DNA of 23,966 nucleotides from Candidatus Hydrogenedentota bacterium. Lineage in GTDB: Bacteria > Hydrogenedentota > Hydrogenedentia > Hydrogenedentales > SLHB01. The position numbers were made by a program, and so were the translations under genes. Under the pieces are notes generated by a model. The model did no database searches. It saw only the letters and a program-made list of their open reading frames with translations, and was not told the DNA's origin. Below are positions 14,234 to 22,812 of this stretch, one piece after another (positions within the stretch are counted from its first letter, which is position 1; each line of letters opens with the position of its first letter). The stretch is taken from contig PUMX01000286.1 in the NCBI GenBank assembly GCA_003552485.1, positions 1 to 23,966 on the forward strand. Reading direction: 5' to 3'.

Positions 14234-16030
14234 GTGGAAATCGCGCTGCAAGGAATCGGAGTCAGCCCTGGTATAGCCATGGGGCCCGCGGTAACTTTCG
14301 GGCTGCATAGCCTCGAGATCCCCGAGTATGAGATAACCGATACAGATGCCGAACTCAAACGCTTTGAACAGGCGGTAGAGGCTGTGCGGCAGGATTTGCG
14401 TAGACTCAAGGAACGTATGGCGCGTGAGGCCGGCGAACGCAACGCGGCCATTTTTGACGCTCATCTGATGGTGCTGGAGGATGTGGTCTTACGCGAGGAT
14501 CTCGAGCAACGGCTGGTCTCCGAGCAATACAACGTCGAATACATCTTGAACGACCTCATCGAGCGTCAAGGGAAGATTATGGAGTCCGTCGAGGATCCCA
14601 CTTTCCGCGAACGCATGCAGGATATCCTAGATGTGGGCAAGCGGGTGCTCGGCAAGCTTTTGCACACCGAATTGGAAAGCCTCGAACACCTGGACCACCC
14701 TTCCATCATCGTGGCGCAGGACCTTTCCCCCTCTGATACGGCAAAAATCGACTTGGCCAACGCCAAGGGCATTATCACCGATATGAGCGGGCCGACTTCA
14801 CACACGGCCATCCTCGCGCGGGCTTTCGCTATTCCCACCGTGGTCGGGCTGAAAACGGCCTGCACGTATGTTCATCCTGGCGACACCATCATTCTTGACG
14901 GGGTAAAGGGCGATGTAGTCATCCGGCCTACCCAAGACACCATAGACAAGTATCTGGCGGCGCAAAGAGACGAAGAACGCCGCCGCCAAGCCCTCTTATG
15001 TATCGAAGAAACCAGTGCGCCGGCGCGAACCACCGATGGTCATGAAATTGACCTGCTGGCGAACGTCGAGCTACCCGTCGAGGTGACGCCCGACTTGGCG
15101 TCGAAGTGTGGCGGCGTGGGGCTGTATCGCACCGAGTACTTGTTTTTGGACCGGACCTCGTTGCCCACGGAGGAGGAGCAGTATCAAGCCTATAGCAAGG
15201 CTGCCGAAACCCTGGGCGACAGACCCGTGATTTTGCGCACATTGGACTTGGGAGGAGACAAGTTCGCCTCGCACTTACAGTTGGCCGAAGAACTGAATCC
15301 TCAGCTGGGATGGCGCGCCATCCGGTTCTGCCTTGAACGCCCAGACATATTCAAAGCCCAGTTGCGGGCGATGTTACGGGCGAGCGTTCGGGGAAACGTA
15401 TCGATCATGTTTCCGCTTATCAGCGGGGTCGATGAACTGCTGCGCGTAAAGGCAGTGGTCAAGGAGGTGTGCGCTGATCTCGAAAGGCGCTCCGTGCCCT
15501 TCCGCAGGAATATTCAGATGGGGAGTATGATCGAGGTGCCTTCCGCAGTGGCTGTAGCGGATCACCTGGCTCAGGAGTGCGATTTCTTTAGTATCGGCAC
15601 GAACGACCTTATCCAATACTCTCTTGCGGTCGACCGCGTGAATGAGAAGATCGCGCATTTATATGAACCCGCTCACCCCGCAATTCTGCGCATGATCAAA
15701 CACACCGTAAAGGCCGCCAAGCGCGCGGGCATCCCTTGTGGGATTTGCGGCGAGATGGCCGGGGATCCGGTTTTCACTGAGGTTCTGATGGGGCTCGGGC
15801 TCAGTTCGCTCAGCATGTCGTCGATAGCCATCCCCGAGGTGCGCGCGGAGGTGGAGAACACCAGTCTGGAGGATGCCCGCAAACTCGCCGACAGCGTAAT
15901 GGAGATGCATTCAGTCAAAGAGATCCGCCAGTTTATGCAAGAGCATCACGAGGCGCAACGCACAATTGAGACCTGCCTGGAGCGTTACGCGGCCCAGTCC
16001 TCTTCCACCGAGAACGTGGGAATGGAGTAG
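14234..16030 (+). CDS. ptsI: PTS Enzyme I (phosphoenolpyruvate-protein phosphotransferase)
   Basis: A 598-residue enzyme that takes phosphate from phosphoenolpyruvate and passes it to HPr. The start is GTG, with no bases between it and the ptsH stop codon. The order is: N-terminal HPr-binding helical region (about 30-140), the phospho-His domain with GPTSHTAILARA and His190, and the C-terminal PEP-binding barrel with ELNPQLGWRAIRF, MFPLISG, GSMIEVPSA, FFSIGTNDLIQY and CGICGEMAGDP. The last block includes the catalytic Cys of the family. No GAF domain precedes it, so it is the ordinary sugar-PTS form of Enzyme I and not PtsP. The length is slightly above the usual 570-580. Confidence 0.97.
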   Translation: MEIALQGIGVSPGIAMGPAVTFGLHSLEIPEYEITDTDAELKRFEQAVEAVRQDLRRLKERMAREAGERNAAIFDAHLMVLEDVVLREDLEQRLVSEQYNVEYILNDLIERQGKIMESVEDPTFRERMQDILDVGKRVLGKLLHTELESLEHLDHPSIIVAQDLSPSDTAKIDLANAKGIITDMSGPTSHTAILARAFAIPTVVGLKTACTYVHPGDTIILDGVKGDVVIRPTQDTIDKYLAAQRDEERRRQALLCIEETSAPARTTDGHEIDLLANVELPVEVTPDLASKCGGVGLYRTEYLFLDRTSLPTEEEQYQAYSKAAETLGDRPVILRTLDLGGDKFASHLQLAEELNPQLGWRAIRFCLERPDIFKAQLRAMLRASVRGNVSIMFPLISGVDELLRVKAVVKEVCADLERRSVPFRRNIQMGSMIEVPSAVAVADHLAQECDFFSIGTNDLIQYSLAVDRVNEKIAHLYEPAHPAILRMIKHTVKAAKRAGIPCGICGEMAGDPVFTEVLMGLGLSSLSMSSIAIPEVRAEVENTSLEDARKLADSVMEMHSVKEIRQFMQEHHEAQRTIETCLERYAAQSSSTENVGME

Positions 16031-16035
16031 GGGCA

Positions 16036-17199
16036 TTGGCGACGCGCGTCATCATTCTTGGTTCGACGGGGTCCATTGGTCAAAGCGCCTTGGACGTTAT
16101 TCGGCGTTATCCAGAGCGCTTCGACATCGTAGGGCTTGCCGCCCATTCCAATTCCTCGAAGCTGATGGAGCAGGCGGCGGAGTTTTCGCCATATCAAGTG
16201 GCCCTATCTGATGCAGACTGCATAAGCCGGCTGGATGGATCATTGCCGCAGGGTACGGATGTTTTGTTTGGCCCCGACGGTGTTAAGGCGGTTGCTGCGC
16301 TCGATGCCGAGGTGGCGCTTTGCTCGATGGTCGGTGCGTGTGGTCTCGAACCTATCCTTACGGCTATCGAAACGGGAAAACGGGTGGCTCTGGCCAACAA
16401 GGAACCGCTCGTGATGGCCGGACCACGAATTATGGAGGCCGCTGCGCGCGCGAATGTGGAAGTGCTTCCTGTGGATAGCGAGCACAACGCCATTTATCAG
16501 TGTCTACAGGGACACCGGATTGACGAGGTGCGCCGGATCTATTTGACGGCCTCCGGCGGCCCATTCTACAAGCGATCAACGGAGTCGTTGCGAACCATCA
16601 CGCCGGAGCAAGCGGCCAATCATCCGACTTGGGATATGGGGCCGAAGATTAGCGTGGACTCCGCGACTCTGATGAATAAGGGGCTCGAGATAATCGAAGC
16701 CATGTGGCTGTTTGGCGTGCCGCTCGGCAGGATTGAGGTCGTGATTCACCCGCAAAGCATTGTGCACAGCTTAGTGGAGTTTACCGATGGCGGGATTCTG
16801 GCTCACTTGGGGCCCACTGATATGAGATTTCCAATTCAGTTCGCCCTAATGTGGCCAGAACGCGCCGACGAACCCATGGGGCGGCTTGATCTCACGGCCA
16901 TGCAGGCGTTGACCTTCGCCGCGCCGGACTTCGAGGAGTTCCCGTGTCTTCATTTGGCGATGGAGGCCGCCCGTATTGGCGGAACAGCGCCAGCCATCTT
17001 AAATGCCGCTAACGAGGCCGCCGTTGCAGCGTTTTGCGAACACAGGCTTCCGTTCCTCGGCATCAGCCAGGTTGTGAAGCAAGTGATGGACTCGGTGACG
17101 CCGTCGGCCGATCCGTCGCTTGAGACTATCCTCTCGGCCGACGCGGCGGGCAGGCGCGCTGCGGATGCAATTATTACTGCGCATGGAGTACAGGTGTAA
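16036..17199 (+). CDS. dxr: 1-deoxy-D-xylulose 5-phosphate reductoisomerase
   Basis: A 387-residue NADPH-dependent enzyme that makes 2-C-methyl-D-erythritol 4-phosphate, the first committed step of the non-mevalonate isoprenoid pathway. The start is TTG at 16036, which places the dinucleotide motif GSTGSIG at 9-15 where the family has it; GGAG at 16024-16027 inside the end of ptsI is eight bases upstream. Conserved blocks include NKEPLVMAG, PVDSEHNAIYQCL, TASGGPF, MGPKISVDSATLMNKGLE and HPQSIVHS. It starts five bases after ptsI and its stop overlaps the rseP start (TAATG). A dxr-rseP pair is common; here uppS and cdsA, which often precede it, are missing. Confidence 0.97.
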   Translation: MATRVIILGSTGSIGQSALDVIRRYPERFDIVGLAAHSNSSKLMEQAAEFSPYQVALSDADCISRLDGSLPQGTDVLFGPDGVKAVAALDAEVALCSMVGACGLEPILTAIETGKRVALANKEPLVMAGPRIMEAAARANVEVLPVDSEHNAIYQCLQGHRIDEVRRIYLTASGGPFYKRSTESLRTITPEQAANHPTWDMGPKISVDSATLMNKGLEIIEAMWLFGVPLGRIEVVIHPQSIVHSLVEFTDGGILAHLGPTDMRFPIQFALMWPERADEPMGRLDLTAMQALTFAAPDFEEFPCLHLAMEAARIGGTAPAILNAANEAAVAAFCEHRLPFLGISQVVKQVMDSVTPSADPSLETILSADAAGRRAADAIITAHGVQV

Positions 17200-18902
17200 T
17201 GTTCCTTGTCAACATATTGATTTTCCTATTCGTATTGGGATTGCTCATCTTCTTCCACGAAATGGGGCATTTCCTCGCGGCCAAGGCGTTCGGCATCTAT
17301 GTTGAACGGTTCAGCTTGGGCATGCCTCCGCGCCTGTGGGGTTTCCAATACGGCGAGACTGACTATTGTGTCGGGGCGATGCCCATTGGCGGCTATGTGA
17401 AGATGGCCGGACAGGAAGACACGCCGCGAAGTGAAGAAGCGCAGGAGAAGGAGTTTGGCCACATTCCTAAGGAACGCTGGTTCAGCAGCAAACCGGTGTG
17501 GCAACGCAGCATCGTGCTTGTCGCCGGTCCTCTAATGAACCTGGTGTTAGCGGTTGGGCTATACGGCCTCGTAGTGGGCGTGGGTTCGGAAGTAGCGGAA
17601 AGCAAAGTGGATTCGCGCATTGGCCAGATCGAGCAGGAAGCGCCCGTGCGCGACGCGGCGCTGTATCGCATCGAAGATCCCCAGTCGCCTCCATCGGAAC
17701 TTCCCGAAGAACCGGACGCCATCGGATGGCGCACCGGCGACCGCATCGTGTCGCTCAATGGCGAGCGGGTTGACAATATCGGCGATGTGGCGTTTGGGGC
17801 CATCACGAGCGCGGGGCAACCGAGGGGGTTTGTTATCGAGCGCCGCGGTTTAGATGAAGCGCCCGAGTACTACTACTCCGTTGTGCGCCCCAAAATGATG
17901 GATGAAGGGGATTATCCGCGCTTCGGCGTGGCCCCCTTTATGACGGCGCTCGTAAACCGCGTGTTCTCGAACTCTCCCGCGGAAGAAGCGGGGCTTCAAG
18001 AAGGCGACATCGTCCGGGCGATTGACGGCAAGATCGTGGACAGCCAGACCGCGGTTCAGATGGTGGAAAACGCGCCTGAAGGCGAGCCGTTGGAACTGAC
18101 CGTCGATCGGGATGGGCAACTCTTGGAATTGACCCTGACGCCGCGTCTGCGCGGGCGGCTGGACGGAATGGTGATTCAGCCAAACCTGCTTATCAATCCA
18201 GACGCCGATCCCGAGGCTGTGCCTGAGATTGCTCAGATCACGCCCGAGGCGGCGGAGCGCACCGGCCTAAAGCGTAAAGACCGCATTAAAGCAATCGACG
18301 GCGAGCCAGCAACAGCTGCTTTGGTCCATGAGATACAAGAAACGCGGATCGGCGAAGAGGTGGAATTGGAAATCCATCGGCCTTCTATGTTGCTGGGGTT
18401 GCGTCCTGAAGAACGCAAGACCGTGACCGTCGAAGTCGTTCCTGTTGGGAACATGGGGTTGGTGTGGGGCACGAAAACGGTTTTTCATCGTGTCCCGCCA
18501 ACACAGGTGGCGCCCGAGGCGTTTCGCCAGGCGTATCAGGCTTTGGCCCGGACCGGCCAAGTGCTGGTCATGCTTGCTTCCCGCGAAGTCCCCATGACTG
18601 AGCTTGGCGGTCCTGTCATGATATTTCAGGTGACCACGGAGGCCGCCGATATGGGATGGTCGTGGCTCCTGGAAATCACGGCGCTCATTAGCGTGAACCT
18701 GTGCATCTTCAATTTACTGCCGTTGCCGGTGCTGGACGGAGGGCAACTTGCGTTCGCCGCGATTGAAGGTATTCGGCGCAAGCCAGTCAGTCAGGCCGTC
18801 TGGGAGCGCACACAGCTCGTGGGCATGTTGTTGATCATCTCGCTTATCATATTTGTGCCCTATAACGACATCGTCCGCTGGATCGACAATGTCGTGCCCT
18901 GA
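17199..18902 (+). CDS. rseP: RseP-type site-2 intramembrane zinc metalloprotease with three PDZ-like repeats
   Basis: A 567-residue inner-membrane protease, clearly longer than the ~450 of E. coli RseP. The first membrane helix carries the zinc motif HEMGH (His20, Glu21, His24). The C-terminal membrane part carries NLLPLPVLDGG near 505-515, which supplies the third zinc ligand, and a last hydrophobic helix. Between them lie three PDZ-like segments: about 140-225 (a degenerate one with an insert, ending WRTGDRIVSLNGERV), about 250-330 (SPAEEAGLQEGDIVRAIDGK), and about 341-420 (AERTGLKRKDRIKAIDGE). In E. coli RseP cleaves anti-sigma-E RseA and leftover signal peptides; the substrate here is unknown. 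The family is certain; the count of three PDZ domains is my reading. Confidence 0.93.
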   Translation: MFLVNILIFLFVLGLLIFFHEMGHFLAAKAFGIYVERFSLGMPPRLWGFQYGETDYCVGAMPIGGYVKMAGQEDTPRSEEAQEKEFGHIPKERWFSSKPVWQRSIVLVAGPLMNLVLAVGLYGLVVGVGSEVAESKVDSRIGQIEQEAPVRDAALYRIEDPQSPPSELPEEPDAIGWRTGDRIVSLNGERVDNIGDVAFGAITSAGQPRGFVIERRGLDEAPEYYYSVVRPKMMDEGDYPRFGVAPFMTALVNRVFSNSPAEEAGLQEGDIVRAIDGKIVDSQTAVQMVENAPEGEPLELTVDRDGQLLELTLTPRLRGRLDGMVIQPNLLINPDADPEAVPEIAQITPEAAERTGLKRKDRIKAIDGEPATAALVHEIQETRIGEEVELEIHRPSMLLGLRPEERKTVTVEVVPVGNMGLVWGTKTVFHRVPPTQVAPEAFRQAYQALARTGQVLVMLASREVPMTELGGPVMIFQVTTEAADMGWSWLLEITALISVNLCIFNLLPLPVLDGGQLAFAAIEGIRRKPVSQAVWERTQLVGMLLIISLIIFVPYNDIVRWIDNVVP

Positions 18903-18959
18903 CGCCACGCCTCTTGTAGTTAGCTAGATCGATACGCCGGCCTGCGGGGTTGGAGTCGT

Positions 18960-18983
18960 CGAGGGCTTTCAGGAGAGCCCTTG
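18960..18983 (+). terminator. Hairpin downstream of rseP
   Basis: Eight pairs (one G-U) form between 18960-18967 and 18976-18983, with AGGGCT/AGCCCT as the core and an eight-base loop. It lies 57 bases after the rseP stop and about 125 before the aspartokinase gene. There is no T-run, so intrinsic termination is uncertain. The rest of this 206-base gap shows nothing else definite except the ribosome-binding site of the next gene. Confidence 0.35.
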
Positions 18984-19108
18984 CCTCCGCTGGCTTTCCC
19001 TTGATGTTCCGGCCCCCATCACTTCGAAGCGAACTGAGAATCTGTCTTCACGGGGCGTTCAGGAAGTATTTCCGATAGATGGTTGAGTTGCGAAGGAGAT
19101 AACGCATT

Positions 19109-20413
19109 ATGAACCACATTACTTGCAAGTTTGGGGGGACTTCGCTTGCTGACGCCGAGGGCATCCGCAGGGCCGCGAGCATTGTTGAGGAGAATCCTCA
19201 ACGGCGCTACATCATCCCTTCAGCCCCGGGCAAACGAACTCCCGAGGACAAGAAGATTACGGATCTGTTCTATGGGTGGCATAGCCTTGTTGAACAGGAT
19301 CTCGACGCTTCGGAACCTCGCAATATTATTCGGAACAGATTCAAGGACCTGGCCAAGCAACTCGGGCTTACGGTGGATTTGGACCGCGAGTTGGAGATTA
19401 TCGATGAACAAGCCGCCGCGCATGTCGAACCGGACTACATGGCCTCGCGGGGCGAATACCTCAACGGGCTGCTTCTCGCGGAACTGTTGAAGGCGCGCTT
19501 TGTCGATCCCTTGGATCTCATTAAGTTCGACGAAGAAGGATTTCTGGATCCAGTTACGTACGAGCGTATGGGGCAGGCCCTGGCTGGAGTGGAGCGCTGC
19601 ATTGTTCCGGGTTTCTATGGCTCTCTCCCGGATGGCCGCGTCAAGACCTTCTCGCGCGGCGGCAGCGACGTGACGGGCACCATTGTGGCCCGGGCGACCG
19701 CGTCGCGGCTGTATGAGAATTGGACCGATGTCTCGGGCTTTCGCATGGCCGATCCACAGATGGTTCCAAATGCTCAGCGTATCGAAGAAATTACGTATCA
19801 AGAGCTCCGTGAGTTATCGTACATGGGCGCCAACGTGCTCCATGACGAAGCCATCTTTCCCGTTCGGGAGCCCGGTATACCGATAAGCATTGTTAACACG
19901 AGAGCCCCCCACGAGCCCGGCACGATGATTCTTGCCCAACGTGAACCGCGAACGCCGGTCTGTGGTATCGCGGGGATGGCTGGGTTTTCGATGATCAATA
20001 TTGAAAAGACACTGATGAACCGTGAGCGCGGTTTTGGCCGGCGGGTATTGTCTGTGCTCGAAGAACATGGCATAAGCTTTGAACACGTTCCCACAAGTAT
20101 CGATACGATGTCGGTGATCCTCAAAGACGAAGAACTGGGTAATCACGGTCCATCCGTTATTAAGGCTCTTCACCGCACGTGTGAGCCGGACAACGTGAAT
20201 CTGGCCCATGGGTTAGCGCTTATCGCCACTGTAGGTCAAGGCATGGCCGGGCGCATCGGCATGGCCGCGCGATTGTGCTCGGCCTGCGCTAACGCGGGCG
20301 TGAACCTCCGTGTTCTCGATCAGGGCTCATCAGAGAACAACATCATTATTGGCGTGGAAGAATACGATCTCGGCAAAGCGGTCCGCGCAATTCACGACGA
20401 ATTCGCGGAGTAG
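19109..20413 (+). CDS. lysC: Aspartate kinase
   Basis: A 434-residue monofunctional aspartokinase, the first step from aspartate to lysine, threonine and methionine. The N-terminal kinase domain has KFGGTS (7-12), SAPGKR (38-43), SRGEYLNG and TFSRGGSDVTG. The C-terminal third (from about 290) carries two ACT-type regulatory segments, seen in GFSMINIEKTLMN and ALIATVGQGMAGRIG. There is no homoserine dehydrogenase domain. AAGGAG (19093-19098) ten bases upstream supports the ATG. The SAPGKR form is the branch seen in clostridia, Bacteroidetes and related groups. Which amino acid feeds back on it cannot be told from sequence. A hairpin follows the stop codon directly. Confidence 0.95.
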   Translation: MNHITCKFGGTSLADAEGIRRAASIVEENPQRRYIIPSAPGKRTPEDKKITDLFYGWHSLVEQDLDASEPRNIIRNRFKDLAKQLGLTVDLDRELEIIDEQAAAHVEPDYMASRGEYLNGLLLAELLKARFVDPLDLIKFDEEGFLDPVTYERMGQALAGVERCIVPGFYGSLPDGRVKTFSRGGSDVTGTIVARATASRLYENWTDVSGFRMADPQMVPNAQRIEEITYQELRELSYMGANVLHDEAIFPVREPGIPISIVNTRAPHEPGTMILAQREPRTPVCGIAGMAGFSMINIEKTLMNRERGFGRRVLSVLEEHGISFEHVPTSIDTMSVILKDEELGNHGPSVIKALHRTCEPDNVNLAHGLALIATVGQGMAGRIGMAARLCSACANAGVNLRVLDQGSSENNIIIGVEEYDLGKAVRAIHDEFAE

Positions 20414-20414
20414 C

Positions 20415-20434
20415 GCAGCGCGGTTCTGCGCTGC
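20415..20434 (+). terminator. GC-rich hairpin directly after lysC
   Basis: GCAGCGC (20415-20421) pairs perfectly with GCGCTGC (20428-20434) around a six-base loop, starting two bases after the lysC stop. No T-run follows. It could act in termination or protect the mRNA 3' end. Confidence 0.4.
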
Positions 20435-20584
20435 CACACTCATGTCTGCGAGATAAGGTAGCGGTGGGGGCGGGGTTCCCGCTTGCGCGTTGTGCTGCGT
20501 GTTCCGAACGCCGCTGCTGGCGCGTTCTGTCGCATAAACGAAGTTCCCTGGAACTCTACTCGACCGACGCGGAAAGGACGAGTG

Positions 20585-22027
20585 ATGCGCCGAACAAAGA
20601 TTATCTGCACGATTGGCCCGGCCACCATTGATTCAGACATTGTGCGTCGTTTGGTCAGCTTGGGGATGGACGTCGCGCGCCTGAATTTCTCTCACGGGGA
20701 CTATGAGTTCCATGAACGGGCGTGCTGTAATGTCCGCATGGCTGCATCCAAGCTCAATCGCAACGTAGCCGTGATGATGGATCTGCAAGGTCCGAAGATG
20801 CGTACAGGGCCTCTCAAGGACAATGCGCCCGTCATGCTCGAGCCTGGAGCGGCGTTCTGCATAACCACTGAGCCAATGCAGGGCGATGCGGATTGTGTGT
20901 CGACCACATATGAGCAGCTTCCCTACGATCTGCGGCAAGGCAATCTCATATTGATCGCTGACGGCGCCCTTGAACTGGAAGTCACGCAGGTGGACGCGCC
21001 ACGCGTGCATTGCAAGGTGCTCAAAGGGGGCATGCTCGGGGAACACAAGGGCATCAACCTGCCGGGCGCCCATATCAGCGCGCCCTCGCTAACAGAGAAA
21101 GATGTCGCCGACCTGGAATTCGGCCTTAACATAGGCGTGGACTTGGTGGCGTTGTCCTTTGTGCGTAGCGCGCAAGACTTGCTAACGCTGCGAGGGCACA
21201 TGGATCGGCTGGGCGGACACGCCGGCATCATCGCCAAAATCGAACGGCCTGAAGCTTTTGAGCAGTTTGACGCCATTTTGTCTCAGGCCGACGCGGTGAT
21301 GGTGGCCCGCGGCGATCTCGGGGTCGAAGTCGATCTGGAGCGGGTTCCGCAGATTCAAAAGGAACTTATTCGCAAGTGTAACGATCGCGGCGTACCGGTA
21401 GTGACGGCCACCCAGATGCTCGAGTCCATGATTACGAATCCGCGCCCGACCCGCGCCGAAGTCGCGGATATTGCAAACGCCATCTATGATGGGACGGATG
21501 CGGTCATGTTGTCCGGAGAGACGGCCACCGGCGCGCATCCGCTCGAAGCGGTTAGCGTCATGGCCAGGGTGGCGGATCAGGCGGACAACGCCGTCGCGCA
21601 ACAGCCGTCCGCGGTGATGGAAACCCGCTTGCGTGAGACCCAGCTTCGCCGCGGCTACTATACGAACGCCATCGGGCAAGCCGTGGCGTGGATGACACAG
21701 GTCATTGAAGTTAAGCGCATTGTCTGCTTCACGAGGTCCGGCTATACCGCCCATACTATCGCCCGGTACCGGGCCGCGCCGCCTATTACGGCCATCACCA
21801 TGACCGACGAAGTAAAACGCCGGTGTGCGCTGATCTGGGGCGTGGACGCGCTGCAGTCGGTGCAAGTCGTGAACACAGACGAGATGGTGGAACAGGTTGA
21901 TCGTCTGCTGCAAGAAAACAGCTTGGCGCAGCCCGGCGAGCTTGTCATCATTGTCGCCTCTTCGCCGGTGGGGAAGGGGGGACGCACGAATCTCTTGAAA
22001 TTGCATACCATCGGCGAATCGGATTGA
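20585..22027 (+). CDS. pyk: Pyruvate kinase
   Basis: A 480-residue glycolytic enzyme converting phosphoenolpyruvate and ADP to pyruvate and ATP. The ATG at 20585 places the conserved opening RRTKIICTIGPAT at the N-terminus, and AAAGGA (20573-20578) lies six bases before it; the frame is open further upstream to 20483 but that sequence is not family-like. Other conserved parts are ARLNFSHG, MDLQGPKMRTG, KIERPEA with catalytic Lys218, VARGDLGVE, VTATQMLESMI, PTRAEVADIANAIYDGTDA and SGETATG. The C-terminal regulatory domain has TRSGYTAHTIARYR. It competes with Enzyme I for phosphoenolpyruvate. A 171-bp gap separates it from lysC, so it is probably transcribed on its own. Confidence 0.97.
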   Translation: MRRTKIICTIGPATIDSDIVRRLVSLGMDVARLNFSHGDYEFHERACCNVRMAASKLNRNVAVMMDLQGPKMRTGPLKDNAPVMLEPGAAFCITTEPMQGDADCVSTTYEQLPYDLRQGNLILIADGALELEVTQVDAPRVHCKVLKGGMLGEHKGINLPGAHISAPSLTEKDVADLEFGLNIGVDLVALSFVRSAQDLLTLRGHMDRLGGHAGIIAKIERPEAFEQFDAILSQADAVMVARGDLGVEVDLERVPQIQKELIRKCNDRGVPVVTATQMLESMITNPRPTRAEVADIANAIYDGTDAVMLSGETATGAHPLEAVSVMARVADQADNAVAQQPSAVMETRLRETQLRRGYYTNAIGQAVAWMTQVIEVKRIVCFTRSGYTAHTIARYRAAPPITAITMTDEVKRRCALIWGVDALQSVQVVNTDEMVEQVDRLLQENSLAQPGELVIIVASSPVGKGGRTNLLKLHTIGESD

Positions 22028-22084
22028 GACGTCCCAATTGCCCAAACGCTGGAACCGAGGATCACGAAAGGCGCTAGACAGATC

Positions 22085-22810
22085 GTGAAGGATTGGCACA
22101 TTGACACTTTTGGCGAGATCTATCCGATCATTTACGCGCATCGCACCGTCGAGGCGGCGGAATCTGAAGCGCTTTTTGCCGCTGAAGCGCTGGGGTTGAG
22201 TTCGAAGGATAGCACGCTTGACGTTGGTTGTGGCGGAGGGCGGCACATGGCGCACTTGCAGAAGCGTGTAGGCGCGATCGTGGGGCTTGACTACTCGGCG
22301 GCGCTGCTCTGTGAAGCGCGGGAGCTAATGCCCCGGTGTGACGTAGTGCGGGCCGACATGCGCGCCATTCCTTTTGTGGAGACTTTCGACGCGATTACGA
22401 ACTTTTTTACGAGCTTCGGGTATTTCGGAGATACAGAGAACAGCGTTGTAGTTCAACAACTTGCTACGGCATTACGGTCGCGGGGCCGCTTTTTTGTGGA
22501 CTATTTCCATCCAGCTTACGCGCGATACGCCCTGCAGGCGGAAAGTACGCGAACCGTCAGCGGACTGAACCTCCAGGAACAGCGCTGGATTGACGAGGAG
22601 GCCCGGCGCCTGAACAAGACCACAAAGGTGTACCGGGAGAACCGGCTTCAGGGCGAGTACCATGAGTCGGTGCGCCTCTATGAGCCCGAAGAAATGGAAC
22701 AGCTATTCGCCGCTCACGGAATGATTATTCAGCAGTTCTATGGCGATTACGACGGGAGTCCGCTTTCCCCGGCAAAGCCGCGGATGATCGCAGTGGGGAT
22801 TAAGGGTTGA
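22085..22810 (+). CDS. Class I SAM-dependent methyltransferase next to bshC
   Basis: A 241-residue soluble methyltransferase of the Rossmann type. Motif I is LDVGCGGGRH (45-54), the acidic residue that holds the SAM ribose is Asp69 (GLDYS), motif III is RADMRAIPF (89-97), and FDAITNFFTSFGYF (101-114) matches motif IV of small-molecule methyltransferases. The start is GTG at 22085; only a weak ribosome-binding site is visible. The stop is two bases before the bshC start, so the two are very likely translated from one mRNA. Known: green sulfur bacteria make N-methyl-bacillithiol with a SAM-dependent enzyme, NmbA. Inference: this gene may be an NmbA-like enzyme that methylates bacillithiol. A different small-molecule substrate cannot be excluded. 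Confidence 0.85.
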   Translation: MKDWHIDTFGEIYPIIYAHRTVEAAESEALFAAEALGLSSKDSTLDVGCGGGRHMAHLQKRVGAIVGLDYSAALLCEARELMPRCDVVRADMRAIPFVETFDAITNFFTSFGYFGDTENSVVVQQLATALRSRGRFFVDYFHPAYARYALQAESTRTVSGLNLQEQRWIDEEARRLNKTTKVYRENRLQGEYHESVRLYEPEEMEQLFAAHGMIIQQFYGDYDGSPLSPAKPRMIAVGIKG

Positions 22811-22812
22811 CG

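Noticed and set aside
18903..19108. Lysine riboswitch before aspartokinase
   Set aside because: The five-helix pattern and conserved core are not visible; only a simple hairpin is present.
20483..20584. Upstream extension of pyk
   Set aside because: The added residues are not pyruvate kinase-like, and ATG 20585 has a good ribosome-binding site at the right distance.
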